From assembly GCA_963774895.1 (NCBI GenBank), contig CAVZGN010000003.1, forward strand, positions 1-64,000: 64,000 nucleotides of DNA, read 5' to 3'. Both the position numbers and the translations under genes were made by a program. The DNA comes from REEB76 sp963774895. Its GTDB lineage: Bacteria > Pseudomonadota > Gammaproteobacteria > Natronospirales > REEB76. Below the pieces are notes generated by a model. The model saw only the letters and a program-made list of their open reading frames with translations, had not been told where the DNA came from and did no database searches. This document shows positions 43,201-51,728 of the stretch, one piece after another (positions within the stretch are counted from its first letter, which is position 1; the number at the start of each line of letters is the position of its first letter).

Positions 43201-44538
43201 CACATCGTTGATGGTGGGGTCGTCACCGCGCGCCGATACCGCCATGAATTTATGGTTGTTGTTTTCCAGCTTGGCGAGTGTCAGGCCGGGGTTCGCGGCT
43301 TGCAATTGCGGCAGCATGGAACCGCAATAGACGTTCACCCATGAGGTCGCCAGGTAACACGGATTGACGACATACTGGATACCGCCACTGGGCGGTGAAT
43401 AAAAGGCTTGGAAGGTGAAGCCTCCCGGCGGGCTCATGTAATAGGCCCAAGTCTGGTTCCAGGCGGAGCCCGTCACGGAATAATCCATGATGCCGAAATC
43501 GGCGGTGCTCGCATAGGCACTGATCACCGAAGTGATGGAAGCCTTGGCGATGTTCAGCCGGCTGGGCGCATTGTCACCGTAATACGTATAGGTATTGCTG
43601 TAGGGTGTACTCGTGGGCGGATACCATTGCCACAAATCACAATATGCGGGGGGTGGCGGCGGAGGGCAGGCCACATAAGGTATCGAGCCCGGGCCACAGG
43701 GGGGTGGCGGTGGTGGCGGCGGCGGCGGCAACGTACCTGTGGTGCGGGGCTGTGCGCCACCTCCGACCGGAGTGGTATCCGCACTGATGACCAGATAACT
43801 CAGGTTGTCCAAACCCAGCAGCATGCTGGCCGGACTTAGGGCGGAAATACCGTATGCCTGGTGCGATGAATTGATTGCCAGGCGCTCGGCCGAAGGTTGG
43901 TAGAGCATAGCCGAAGGTGGTCGCGCTCCGCCCGGCCCCCAGAAGCCGTTGTTGTGGGCTAAATTGCCGTTGTAATACCAAGTCTGGGTTGGGTCCCAGC
44001 CGGCCGGCGGAAAGGTCCCAAGTGTGCTGGGATTGGCGATTAGCCAGGGCGGATTGACGTCACTGTGAATGCAACCCCAAAAGTTGCCACCGGGGGTAGT
44101 TCCGCTCAACGTAAAGGAATCAATGACTGCGGTGTAGGGTGCATCTCCAGCCGGGGCGGCACCGGTGCCCAGGGGCGGGGTAAAACCCAACGGGATGACA
44201 TAATTCACTGGCGAGGTGGACGTGTGCAGCGAGACGATGTTGGGATTGTTATATCCGGACCAGGTCATGATGGCGCTGTGCGGCGCATTGCTGGTGAGCA
44301 GCACATTGCCGTCATCGGCCACGTTGTCGCTGCTGTCCATGGAATTGGAATTGGTGAGCGCGATGAGCACTTGTGGATGCGTCGGCACCACGGTCGTGAG
44401 TGGGGTGTTGGAGATAACCACTTGCGGCGGCGGACCGGCGCTCAGGGCCATGTCGCTGACGCCTGCGAGTAATACGCTGGAGATGCCCGCCACCGCGGTT
44501 GTGAGCAGCCAGGTTTTCGAGATGCGTTCAATGCTCAT
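40288..44538 (-). CDS. pilY1: PilY1 tip-associated adhesin, copy 2 with polyproline insert
   Basis: A 1416-residue exported protein, about 250 residues longer than copy 1. It has a signal peptide, TNSNSMDS (62-69) at the usual MIDAS start, VILMTDGLPTLD further on, and the calcium loop LDINGDGVLNSNDQ near the end. The extra length is in the N-terminal half: residues 271-280 are ten prolines, then CGPGSIPYVAC, then six prolines and AYCDLWQWYPP, where copy 1 has nothing similar. The propeller domain resembles copy 1 well. The insert could alter tip specificity. Gene order matches operon 1. Confidence 0.93.
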   Translation of the reverse strand: MSIERISKTWLLTTAVAGISSVLLAGVSDMALSAGPPPQVVISNTPLTTVVPTHPQVLIALTNSNSMDSSDNVADDGNVLLTSNAPHSAIMTWSGYNNPNIVSLHTSTSPVNYVIPLGFTPPLGTGAAPAGDAPYTAVIDSFTLSGTTPGGNFWGCIHSDVNPPWLIANPSTLGTFPPAGWDPTQTWYYNGNLAHNNGFWGPGGARPPSAMLYQPSAERLAINSSHQAYGISALSPASMLLGLDNLSYLVISADTTPVGGGAQPRTTGTLPPPPPPPPPPCGPGSIPYVACPPPPPPAYCDLWQWYPPTSTPYSNTYTYYGDNAPSRLNIAKASITSVISAYASTADFGIMDYSVTGSAWNQTWAYYMSPPGGFTFQAFYSPPSGGIQYVVNPCYLATSWVNVYCGSMLPQLQAANPGLTLAKLENNNHKFMAVSARGDDPTINDVFLSNIANFTNYQVFIEDGIVTPPNPYPANYQLSDYNAGNVSELYSNTAPSVSWNNSMYTFPTNAGYVAYTPQVMYASRGYLQVGTVSATTGKVLVPVSTAGSNPTPAQIAAFVAMFTPYMVPENNVPSTDPNYNNFKNAIFSNAGQSPIAGMLSKALSTYGASPGGPCPPARYVILMTDGLPTLDLAGNQWPPLGSDAAAGFVVSATYNGDGSLASTNDQALTDTINQLAALKAADVKTFVIGMGPGVDPTLNPQAAAALTAMAVAGGTGSASPTGYFPGTNPSAVVADLNAILNIISVSNVSAVPAASNSSSLNAGTVVYQASYSGLNGSYHDWPGDIQAYPVNASTGVVSTTATWSAQCQLDILATGSAGCPSTPGTSAGWDTTRLVATWNPSSNSAVPFRLANLDAGQQTVLNTDPDTGLNDGLASNRLNYLRGDTTNEIHNSGTFRDRSHILGDIVDSAPLFIGPSDGPYTTDPSYQAFIASTASREPMLYAGANDGMLHAFDTNTGNETFAFVPNGVFSKLNMLTSTTYNLDHQFFVDGSPAAGDVKFANNSWHTLLVGGLNDGGQSIYALDVTNPSGITNETNLSSSVLWEFTDGNLGLTYSRPVLAQTNVTGVANANPNGFLVFFGSGYNNASGDDYIYAVNPETGQLVNSIDLCTAVPGACNSTAANGLSSAVVVNSGGNVSQPVDTLYAGDLQGNLWRVNISNPNPANWTVSVLFTACSGVCTGSNYQPITVTPAVSLAPTFPITTGTVVYFGTGQYLGIPDLTTTQVQSFYGVLDNGSGSTVTLAQLVPQVLTDTTIGSTEVRTITNNSVNWTSQLGWYTDLGTAVAGSPASDAGERVITDPRLYNGEVVFTTFVPAALASCTAGGDSYLMAVNYTNGGSFPQPQLDINGDGVLNSNDQVGGLNPVGIGLGQVFASSPAILSTSMGSIQAMKLTTLSSGTIMNIGERGGQPGRRSWWQIQ

Positions 44539-44583
44539 GATGCTGTCCTCAAGGCGCGGATTGCGCGCTGCTGTTTACTTTAA

Positions 44584-45204
44584 TCATTGCTGGTACACGC
44601 TTTGCAGCATGGCTGTGGCTGAATTATCACCACCCGTGCCGAAAGCCGTGATGCGATATAGCTGAATGGTGGGCGAACCACCCCCGAACTGCTGCTGGCC
44701 GATGTTGCCGCCGGGCGCGGCGACGGCCGGCAGCTCCTCGATGATGATCTCCGGTTGCAGCGCCACCTGCGGAAGATTCGAGCCGGTGATCGTCGAATAA
44801 CTCAGTACATTTGCGGGATTACTCCAGAATCCATTCACTTCCCACAGAGGCGTGGTGAGCGTGGACGGTGGGGGCGGGTTAGTCGGATCGAAAAGATAGG
44901 TGCCGTTGGCGTTATTGCTGAAGCTGGTGCAGATTGCCAGACCAGTACTTAAGCAACTTTCGGCGGCACGCAACGCGGCTTCGGCTGCCTGGAAAGCCAT
45001 GTCGCGGTTGCGCGCATTGCCGGCCATGCGCTCTTCCAGTGAAGTGCTCTGGGCCGCCGCCAGACCGAGGATGGTGAGGATCAAAAGCAGCACAAGGGCC
45101 ACGATTAGCACGAAGCCACGCTGCGTTGTGTGCCGAATGACTGTGTTGTGAAGTTGTGTGTTCAAATTGGATGCTCCCTTATGGCAGGCTATTACGGATG
45201 CCAA
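44584..45204 (-). CDS. pilX: minor pilin assembly protein PilX, copy 2
   Basis: A 206-residue protein with a PilX N-terminus: GFVLIVALVLLLILTILGLA, then QSTSLEERMAGNARNRDMAF as in copy 1. It has extra cysteines (SCLSTGLAIC). The chosen start overlaps pilW by 26 bases; a shorter start cannot be excluded because the helix begins at residue 30. The C-terminus (QLYRITAFGTGGDNSATAML) resembles that of copy 1 (PYRITVYATGGDQTTHVIL), while the middle differs. Confidence 0.88.
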   Translation of the reverse strand: MASVIACHKGASNLNTQLHNTVIRHTTQRGFVLIVALVLLLILTILGLAAAQSTSLEERMAGNARNRDMAFQAAEAALRAAESCLSTGLAICTSFSNNANGTYLFDPTNPPPPSTLTTPLWEVNGFWSNPANVLSYSTITGSNLPQVALQPEIIIEELPAVAAPGGNIGQQQFGGGSPTIQLYRITAFGTGGDNSATAMLQSVYQQ

Positions 45205-46261
45205 TGGTGGCGATGAATGTCTGCCGCAGGCGCGTATCCAGCGGCGGCGTGAAGGCGGTGGTGGTTTCCAGCAGCGTTTGAGCTACCGCAAGCGCAGGCT
45301 GGGGCACGGCCCCGATGTTGCTGCGCAGCAGCAGCGCCACGCGCACACTCACCACGCTGTTCCAGAGATTGGCCAAATCCACTTGGTCTGCAGTGATGTA
45401 TTCGTCGGGCACCTGGTCGCCGTTGAGGTCCACGCCATACAGCACGCGCATGCTCTCCACGCCCGGTACGAGTTCTTGTGGAGTAAATACACCACCGACG
45501 AAGGTGGCGGCGAACAGCGCGGGTGAACCATCGGCCCCCTGGCCGATATAGAAGGCATCGGTATTGGGTGACACCACCTGGGCGCCGATGTAGCTTTGCG
45601 GCACGCCGGTGTTGGCATTGCCTGGCGTCCCCGCAGCGGCATGCGAAATGGTGCTCCCGGCTGTCGGCGCGGTGGTCTGCATAACGATGGCACTGGTGCA
45701 GTTGGAGATCAGCATCAGGTCGCCGGAAACCAGGGGGTTATTCCCACTGACACTCATGTCGGTCGCCGCCGATGAAGTGATGTTGGTGATGTACATGGGA
45801 TTATTCTGGGTGAAACGCACCACCAGCACATCGGTGTTGGGAAGCACATTGCCCGCTATGGAACCATCCAGATTCGGTGTCCAATCACCGGCGTTGGCGT
45901 CCGGAGCAGGGTTTTCAGCGGGCGCGGGTGGTACACCTGTGAAGTAGTAGCCGTTGATGGCAGTAGCAAAATCGTAGGGCATGGGGTTCGCGGGCGGATT
46001 CAGATAGTTGGCAGTCGCAGTACTGGTAGCGCAGCCCATGTAACCCGCCTTGCGCGTGGCGGTGCGGATGAATTCCAGCGCGAAGCGGCCGTTTTCCTGG
46101 ATCTGGCCCACGGCACCGTTGATGCCATAACTCTGGCGGCTGGAGATGAAGATCGAGAGCACGCCGGCGATCAGGATCAGACCCACCAGCATGGCGATCA
46201 TCAGCTCGATGAGCGACAAGCCGGCTTGATTTTGTTTGCTGATGCTGCTCATGTTAGTCAT
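45179..46261 (-). CDS. pilW: minor pilin PilW, copy 2
   Basis: A 360-residue prepilin-like protein with helix GLSLIELMIAMLVGLILIAGV and ISSRQSYGINGAVGQIQENG, then GYMGCATSTA. The ending DTRLRQTFIATIGIRNSLP is typical. It is 36 residues shorter than copy 1, mainly in the central domain, so the two PilW proteins probably make different contacts. It is 2 bases downstream of pilV. Confidence 0.9.
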   Translation of the reverse strand: MTNMSSISKQNQAGLSLIELMIAMLVGLILIAGVLSIFISSRQSYGINGAVGQIQENGRFALEFIRTATRKAGYMGCATSTATANYLNPPANPMPYDFATAINGYYFTGVPPAPAENPAPDANAGDWTPNLDGSIAGNVLPNTDVLVVRFTQNNPMYITNITSSAATDMSVSGNNPLVSGDLMLISNCTSAIVMQTTAPTAGSTISHAAAGTPGNANTGVPQSYIGAQVVSPNTDAFYIGQGADGSPALFAATFVGGVFTPQELVPGVESMRVLYGVDLNGDQVPDEYITADQVDLANLWNSVVSVRVALLLRSNIGAVPQPALAVAQTLLETTTAFTPPLDTRLRQTFIATIGIRNSLP

Positions 46262-46263
46262 CT

Positions 46264-46800
46264 CTATTGCAGTGCCGAACTTACGCTGAAGCTGAAGGTG
46301 GTGGCGGTGGGTGCGCCACTTTTCTGCAGGCTGTCATGCGCGCGGCTGTCGTTCCACAATACCGTTACCGTCACTGAGACAATGCCACCGGCTGTGGTCG
46401 CGGCCACGGCACCCCGGCCTTGGGGAAGTTGCGTGCCCAGATCGTATTCCCATTGGCCGATGTCGTAGGTAGCCAGTTGTGCTGAAGTACAACTTGCACC
46501 GGTACACGTTGCCGGAATGCTGCCCGTGGCCGCCGCTGCCGGCATAGTCACGTTGTAAGCAAGATTATTCGCCGCGGGAAGATTGGCGCGCATGCGGTCG
46601 ATGATGTTATAGGCAAGGGCCGTGGCCTGGGTGCGCATGTAGGCGCTGCTGTTGCTCTTGAGGGCGGTGCTGATCAGGGCGGCGATGCCCAGCAGGCCCA
46701 CCGACAGGATCACCAAGGCGATCAATACTTCCAGCAAGCTGAAGCCGGCACCCGCTCGGTGCTTGACATGTGTAACCTTAATTTGCTCGATGCAATTCAT
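46264..46800 (-). CDS. pilV: minor pilin PilV, copy 2
   Basis: A 178-residue protein with the helix GFSLLEVLIALVILSVGLLG identical to copy 1 and the segment AYMRTQATALAYNIIDRMRA. The C-terminus carries VSVTVTVLWNDSRAHDSLQK. It is 2 bases upstream of pilW. The region between it and fimT copy 2 is 72 bases, longer than in operon 1. Confidence 0.9.
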   Translation of the reverse strand: MNCIEQIKVTHVKHRAGAGFSLLEVLIALVILSVGLLGIAALISTALKSNSSAYMRTQATALAYNIIDRMRANLPAANNLAYNVTMPAAAATGSIPATCTGASCTSAQLATYDIGQWEYDLGTQLPQGRGAVAATTAGGIVSVTVTVLWNDSRAHDSLQKSGAPTATTFSFSVSSALQ

Positions 46801-46872
46801 AAACCCAGTTCCTTAGTTCTTGTTCCGAAATACTTTTTCTATACCCATGTCGCAAGTAAATTGTGTTTTATC

Positions 46873-47406
46873 TCAGCACGATGGCAACGGAGTAGTCCCA
46901 TCAACTTCATAACCCACTTTAGCCGCAGCTACCGCACTACCGGTTAATGTTAAGTTTATTGATCGTCCAAAACTTTTACCGCGAGTATCGCACAGCGTAA
47001 ACATGACTCCTGCGGCAAGCGTAGTCTGGCCGCTAGGCTGGAAAGTGACGGCGGTGGCAGCAGGGGTGGCAGTGAGCGTGTTATTTCCCACGAGTGCCGG
47101 GAATGCGCGTATTGTCGAAGTGGTAGCACTTGGTGGCGGAGTAACGTAAAACACGATCCAGCCATCGGCCCAGCTACCGTCAGTGCACGTGTTGCTGTTG
47201 CCCGCACAGATAGCCACCGGATTACCGTATTTGATGGCTTCGCTGCGCGCCAGCGACAGGCCATCGAGCAGCGTGTTGATCTGGGATATGTCACGGTCGC
47301 CTTTCATGGTGGCGCTGAAATTCGGCAGCGCGATGGCGGCCAGGATGGCGACTATCGAGATTAGCGTCAGCAGCTCGATCAGGCTGAAACCACTTAGGTT
47401 TTTCAT
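46873..47406 (-). CDS. fimT: GspH/FimT-type pseudopilin, copy 2
   Basis: A 177-residue pseudopilin with cleavage site GFSLIELLTLISIVAILAAI and the same GDRDISQINTLLDGLSLARS core as copy 1 (NDRDITQLNTLINSISLARS). It opens operon 2 and is divergent from the acyl-CoA dehydrogenase gene, with about 117 AT-rich bases between them that must contain the operon 2 promoter. Confidence 0.9.
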   Translation of the reverse strand: MKNLSGFSLIELLTLISIVAILAAIALPNFSATMKGDRDISQINTLLDGLSLARSEAIKYGNPVAICAGNSNTCTDGSWADGWIVFYVTPPPSATTSTIRAFPALVGNNTLTATPAATAVTFQPSGQTTLAAGVMFTLCDTRGKSFGRSINLTLTGSAVAAAKVGYEVDGTTPLPSC

Positions 47407-47523
47407 GCATTAGAATATAGGTGAACGACTTATTTATGTTAAGCATTACCCGACCAGCGCTCCGGTAACGGCGACAAGCGGTTAGAAATACATATAACCT
47501 TTATTATCAATGGCTTAGAAAGC

Positions 47524-49140
47524 ATGAACCCGGATAAGGAATTCTTTCAAACGCCGCCAGTTTTGACGAATCAGTATCAAGACGACGGAGTGCTGCGCGC
47601 CTGGCTAAAGGCGCATGTTCCGGGAGAAGTTCTCCAGGACATACAGCCAGGCCTTGAAAAGCTTGGGGCACGGGCCGCCGGCGAGATGTTGGCCATGGCC
47701 GCCGATGCCGTGGCCCACCCACCCCGCCACATTCCCTATGACCCTTGGGGTCGACGGGTGGATCGCATTGAAGTGGCCGAGGGCTGGAGGTCCCTGCATC
47801 GGGTGGCTGCCGAAGAGGGCATCGTGGCCACCGCCTATGAACGCCGGCACGGGTCATGGTCGCGAGTGCATCAGTGCGCCCGCCTGTACCTGTATAACCC
47901 ATCCTCGGCGATCTGCTCATGCCCCATGGCTATGAGCGACGGCGCCGCCCGTGTTCTGGAAGTCTATGCAGAATCGGCACTGACGAACCACCTGCTGCCG
48001 CATCTGCTGAGTCGCGACTCAGGGAATTTCTGGACTGCGGGCCAGTGGATGACCGAACGTACCGGCGGTTCCGATGTCGGCGGCACCACCACGCTGGCAT
48101 TGCTGGAGAACGGCAGCTACCGGCTCCACGGCACCAAATGGTTCACCTCCGCCATCACCTGCCAGATAGCCATGACCCTGGCCCGTGATGAAGCGCTGGA
48201 TGCGAATGGCAAGCTCAGCTTGTTCTGTCTGGAACTGCGGGATGCGCATGACAATCTCAATAACATTTTCGTGCACCAGCTGAAAGACAAGCTCGGCACC
48301 AAGGCGCTGCCCACGGCGGAACTCACCTTGCAGGGCACACCGGCGGTACGCATCGGTGAACCGGGCCGGGGCGTCAAGATCATAACCACGATTCTCAACA
48401 TCACGCGTTTCTATAACGCGGTATGTGCAGTCAGCTATATGCGCCGCGGCCTGGCCTTGGCCGAAGATTACGCCCGCAAGCGCCGCGCCTTCGGCAAGTT
48501 GCTTATAGAACATCCGCTACACCGCGAGACGCTCGCGGATCTGCAGGCAGAATTCACCGGCGCTCTGCACCTGGTCATGCATCTGGGTATGCTACTGGGC
48601 CGCGACGAAACCGGCGCCGCCAGCAGCGACGACCAGGCATTGCTGCGGTTGCTGACGCCGGTGGCCAAACTTTATACCGGCAAACAAGCGATCACGGTAG
48701 CCAGCGAAGTACTGGAATGTTTCGGTGGCCAGGGTTACATCGAGGATACCGGGTTGCCGTCATTACTGCGTGATTGCCAGGTGCTATCCATCTGGGAGGG
48801 CACCACCAATGTGCTGTCATTGGATGTGTTGCGCGTGATTGAGAAAGCCGATGTTTTGGAAGTCCTCGCCGCCGATGTCACGCGTCGCTTGGCGGGGTTG
48901 CAACGTCCGGAACTGGCGGTGCTGCGGGTCAGTATCCAGCGTGCCATGAAGGACATCATCGCATGGCCCGGGAATGCCGCGAAATCCGGTCGCGACAGTC
49001 TGGAAGCGGGTGCACGCCGTTTCGCGTTCAGCATCGCGCGCCTATACACAGCCGCCTTGCTAGCGGTCGCGGCCCAGAACGGCCAGGTGAGCGGCGAGGT
49101 CGTGCAACGCTGGTGTCGTGCGCCCTTGTCCTTGCTGTGA
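47524..49140 (+). CDS. AidB-like acyl-CoA dehydrogenase
   Basis: A 538-residue FAD-dependent acyl-CoA dehydrogenase family protein. The length matches AidB (about 540) rather than short-chain members, and the motif WMTERTGGSDVGGTT, the ECFGGQGYIEDTGLPSLLRD region and WEGTTNVLSLDVLR are AidB-like. AidB in E. coli is part of the adaptive response to alkylation. This gene is not next to ada or alkB, so a metabolic role such as acyl-CoA oxidation is as likely. It is divergent from operon 2. Confidence 0.85.
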   Translation: MNPDKEFFQTPPVLTNQYQDDGVLRAWLKAHVPGEVLQDIQPGLEKLGARAAGEMLAMAADAVAHPPRHIPYDPWGRRVDRIEVAEGWRSLHRVAAEEGIVATAYERRHGSWSRVHQCARLYLYNPSSAICSCPMAMSDGAARVLEVYAESALTNHLLPHLLSRDSGNFWTAGQWMTERTGGSDVGGTTTLALLENGSYRLHGTKWFTSAITCQIAMTLARDEALDANGKLSLFCLELRDAHDNLNNIFVHQLKDKLGTKALPTAELTLQGTPAVRIGEPGRGVKIITTILNITRFYNAVCAVSYMRRGLALAEDYARKRRAFGKLLIEHPLHRETLADLQAEFTGALHLVMHLGMLLGRDETGAASSDDQALLRLLTPVAKLYTGKQAITVASEVLECFGGQGYIEDTGLPSLLRDCQVLSIWEGTTNVLSLDVLRVIEKADVLEVLAADVTRRLAGLQRPELAVLRVSIQRAMKDIIAWPGNAAKSGRDSLEAGARRFAFSIARLYTAALLAVAAQNGQVSGEVVQRWCRAPLSLL

Positions 49141-49189
49141 ACCACGGCGATCGATACTGCTTTAATTCCCAGTACCTTAGCCGTCACCC

Positions 49190-50419
49190 ATGATCGAGAA
49201 ACCCGCAATACTTGCTATCTTTGCGCTCACCTATTTGGGCATCGCATTCGGGCATGTACCCGGGCTGAAACTGGACCGCACCGGCATCGTCATGTTGGGT
49301 GCGATCGCCATCATGGTGTTCGGCGGCCTTCGGGCACCCCAGGTGATCGACTTCATCAATTGGCCGACCCTCCTGCTGCTGTTCGGTTTCTTCGTGCTTT
49401 CGGCCCAGTTACGCCTGTCGGGATTTTTCGATGCGGTTGCCAACGCAATCGCGCAGCGGCTCGATGATCCGTCGCGTTTCCTGATGCTGTTGATGCTGGC
49501 TACAGCGGCGCTGTCCGCATTCCTCAATCACGATATCGTGTGCTTCGTGTTCACGCCGGTGGTCGCCATGGCGCTGCTGAAACGGCAATTGAATCCGGTG
49601 CCCTTCCTGATCGCCATCGCCATTGCCAGCAACATCGGCGCCGCCGCCACCTTCGTCGGCAATCCACAGGATATGATGATCGCGCAGATCGCCGGGCTGG
49701 GGTTCGGGCATTACGTGTTGTGGTGCTGCGTGCCGGTGCTGTTTGCATTGGCTTGTGCCTATGCGCTTATCTGGATGTTGTCGCGCCATCAGCTGGCGGT
49801 CACGCTGAAAGCGCCCGTCAGTACCGTCGTCACTGACCCACCCTATAACCGCTTTCATACCATCAAGGGACTGGTGATCCTGGTTGTGGTCATCGGATTG
49901 TTCTTCACAACCTTGCCCAAAGCACTGGTGGTAATGACGGCTGCTGCCATCCATCTGGCCAGCCCCAAGTTTCGCACCGGGGATCTGCTGAGACTGGTGG
50001 ACTGGCCGATCCTGGTACTATTCATGGGGCTGTTCGTGGTGACCGGTGCGTTTCAGGCGACCGGCTACGGCGACCAGGCCGTGCAATGGCTGGCGTATGG
50101 CGGGCTGCAACTGCAATCGCTGCCGGTGCTGGCGCTAGTCACGGCCGCGCTTTCCAACTTGATCAACAACTCGGCGGCGGTGATGCTGCTGCTCAAGGTG
50201 GCGCATATCACCGAGCCGCCGGCTGCCTATGTGCTGGCGCTCGCCAACAGTTTCGGCGGTAGCCTGATCATCGTCGGTAGCGTTTCCAACATCATCGTGG
50301 TGCAACAGGCGCGTGAGCTGGGAATCAGCATCTCGTTCCGGGACTTCGCCCGACTCGGCATTCCGGTGACGCTCGCGGCGCTGGCTGGACTGATCGGTTG
50401 GATAGGGTTGATAACCTGA
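49190..50419 (+). CDS. ArsB/NhaD/SLC13-type permease, 1
   Basis: A 409-residue membrane protein with about eleven helices, of the ion transporter superfamily that includes ArsB, NhaD and E. coli YbiR. The duplicated helix-hairpin motif is visible as NHDIVCFVFTPVV (first) and SNLINNSAAVMLLL (second), with AIAIASNIGAAATFVGNPQDMMI between. Substrate unknown; anions and Na+/H+ are both possible. It is 50 bases downstream of the acyl-CoA dehydrogenase and is followed by a paralogue. Confidence 0.85.
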   Translation: MIEKPAILAIFALTYLGIAFGHVPGLKLDRTGIVMLGAIAIMVFGGLRAPQVIDFINWPTLLLLFGFFVLSAQLRLSGFFDAVANAIAQRLDDPSRFLMLLMLATAALSAFLNHDIVCFVFTPVVAMALLKRQLNPVPFLIAIAIASNIGAAATFVGNPQDMMIAQIAGLGFGHYVLWCCVPVLFALACAYALIWMLSRHQLAVTLKAPVSTVVTDPPYNRFHTIKGLVILVVVIGLFFTTLPKALVVMTAAAIHLASPKFRTGDLLRLVDWPILVLFMGLFVVTGAFQATGYGDQAVQWLAYGGLQLQSLPVLALVTAALSNLINNSAAVMLLLKVAHITEPPAAYVLALANSFGGSLIIVGSVSNIIVVQQARELGISISFRDFARLGIPVTLAALAGLIGWIGLIT

Positions 50420-50568
50420 TGGGAATGTTAATGTTCAAAGATGACTTAGCTGGCTGAAGACATATCCAAATCAGGCAGTGGCATTGACATACAACCCGAT
50501 TTATTTATCAAACTCGTGCAACGAGGTGTCGGTTGATGCGCCTCTAAGCCTGAGGTTTTCACTTTATT

Positions 50569-51705
50569 GTGCTATGCATACCCACTATGCCTGATATCGA
50601 TACCACAAAAATAATCCATCCAGCGTATTCCTTGCGACGTGATTATTTGCTGTTGGCGCTGACGGCGCTGCTGATTGTGCTGAGCATGGTGCATCCGGTA
50701 AAACTGCCAACCTACATGCAGCTGGTGAATTGGCCTACCATCGGCACTTTACTGGGCTTGATGATTCTTACTAAGGGATTGGAATTGAGCGGCTGGTTGC
50801 ACCGGCTGGCACAGGGAATCGTCATACGTATCACCCATTTACGTACACTGGCGATGTGTCTGATAGTCGGTTCGGGGCTACTGGCGGCGCTGCTGACCAA
50901 TGACATCGCCCTGTTTGTGGTTGTGCCTCTGACCCTGAGACTGGGAGAGCAGGCGAAATTGCCACTACGCCGGTTGGTTATATTCGAAGCCATGGCGGTC
51001 AATGCGGGTTCATTGCTCACGCCCATCGGCAATCCGCAAAACATCCTACTGTGGCAGTTATCGGGCATGCATTTCGCCCAATTCATGCTGAACATGTTGC
51101 CACCGTTTATAGTCACGTCAGTCAGTTTGTTGCTGCTTACGCCCTGGTTGTTTCCAGCACAGCCGATACACCTGCATGCAAACCGGCCGTTGCCATACCT
51201 GAGATGGCCCATGCTATTGGCGGCGCTACTTCTCTATATACCGTTCCTCGTGCTCACAGATCTCCATCAGGTGACAATCGGCCTGATTCTGGTGGTAGTG
51301 GTATTCGCCGTGGGATTTCCCCGTTTGCTTCCCCAAGTCGATTGGCCACTGCTGGTGGTGTTCGTTTTGATATTTATCGATCTGGGTTTGTTAGCCCAGA
51401 ATCCCTTACCCGGACAACTGCAATTGCAGCATACCGGGATCCTGTATCTCGTGGGCCTGCTCGGTTCCCAGATCATCAGCAATGTACCTGCGACGGTTTT
51501 GTTAACGAAGTATTCCACTGATTGGATCACCATTGCCTGGGCGGTCAATATCGGCGGTTTCGGTCTGGTTACCGGGTCTCTCGCGAACCTGATCGCATTG
51601 CGCCTGGGCCGCCAGCCAGGCAGTCTAGGCGCGTTCCATGCCTGGTCGGTGCCGTTCTTTCTATTTGTGGGCACGCTTACGGGCATGTGGCTGTTGCTCA
51701 GGTGA
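50569..51705 (+). CDS. ArsB/NhaD/SLC13-type permease, 2
   Basis: A 378-residue membrane protein, a diverged paralogue of the upstream permease, with TNDIALFVVVPLTLRLG and then LLTPIGNPQNILLWQL, the match of the GNPQD motif. The GTG at 50569 gives a short leader and has GAGG about 13 bases upstream; ATG 50587 is an alternative start without a clear ribosome site. There are 150 bases between the two genes. Substrate unknown. Confidence 0.82.
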   Translation: MLCIPTMPDIDTTKIIHPAYSLRRDYLLLALTALLIVLSMVHPVKLPTYMQLVNWPTIGTLLGLMILTKGLELSGWLHRLAQGIVIRITHLRTLAMCLIVGSGLLAALLTNDIALFVVVPLTLRLGEQAKLPLRRLVIFEAMAVNAGSLLTPIGNPQNILLWQLSGMHFAQFMLNMLPPFIVTSVSLLLLTPWLFPAQPIHLHANRPLPYLRWPMLLAALLLYIPFLVLTDLHQVTIGLILVVVVFAVGFPRLLPQVDWPLLVVFVLIFIDLGLLAQNPLPGQLQLQHTGILYLVGLLGSQIISNVPATVLLTKYSTDWITIAWAVNIGGFGLVTGSLANLIALRLGRQPGSLGAFHAWSVPFFLFVGTLTGMWLLLR

Positions 51706-51728
51706 CGCTGCCTTCCGCGTCAGGCAAA

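Noticed and set aside
43640..43730. GGT/GGC-rich tract as a possible CRISPR or simple repeat array
   Set aside because: It is the in-frame proline-coding tract of pilY1 copy 2, without regular spacers.
47407..47523. AlgR-like site upstream of pilus operon 2
   Set aside because: A TCGTTCACC word is only loosely like the Pseudomonas AlgR core, and a single weak match is not evidence.
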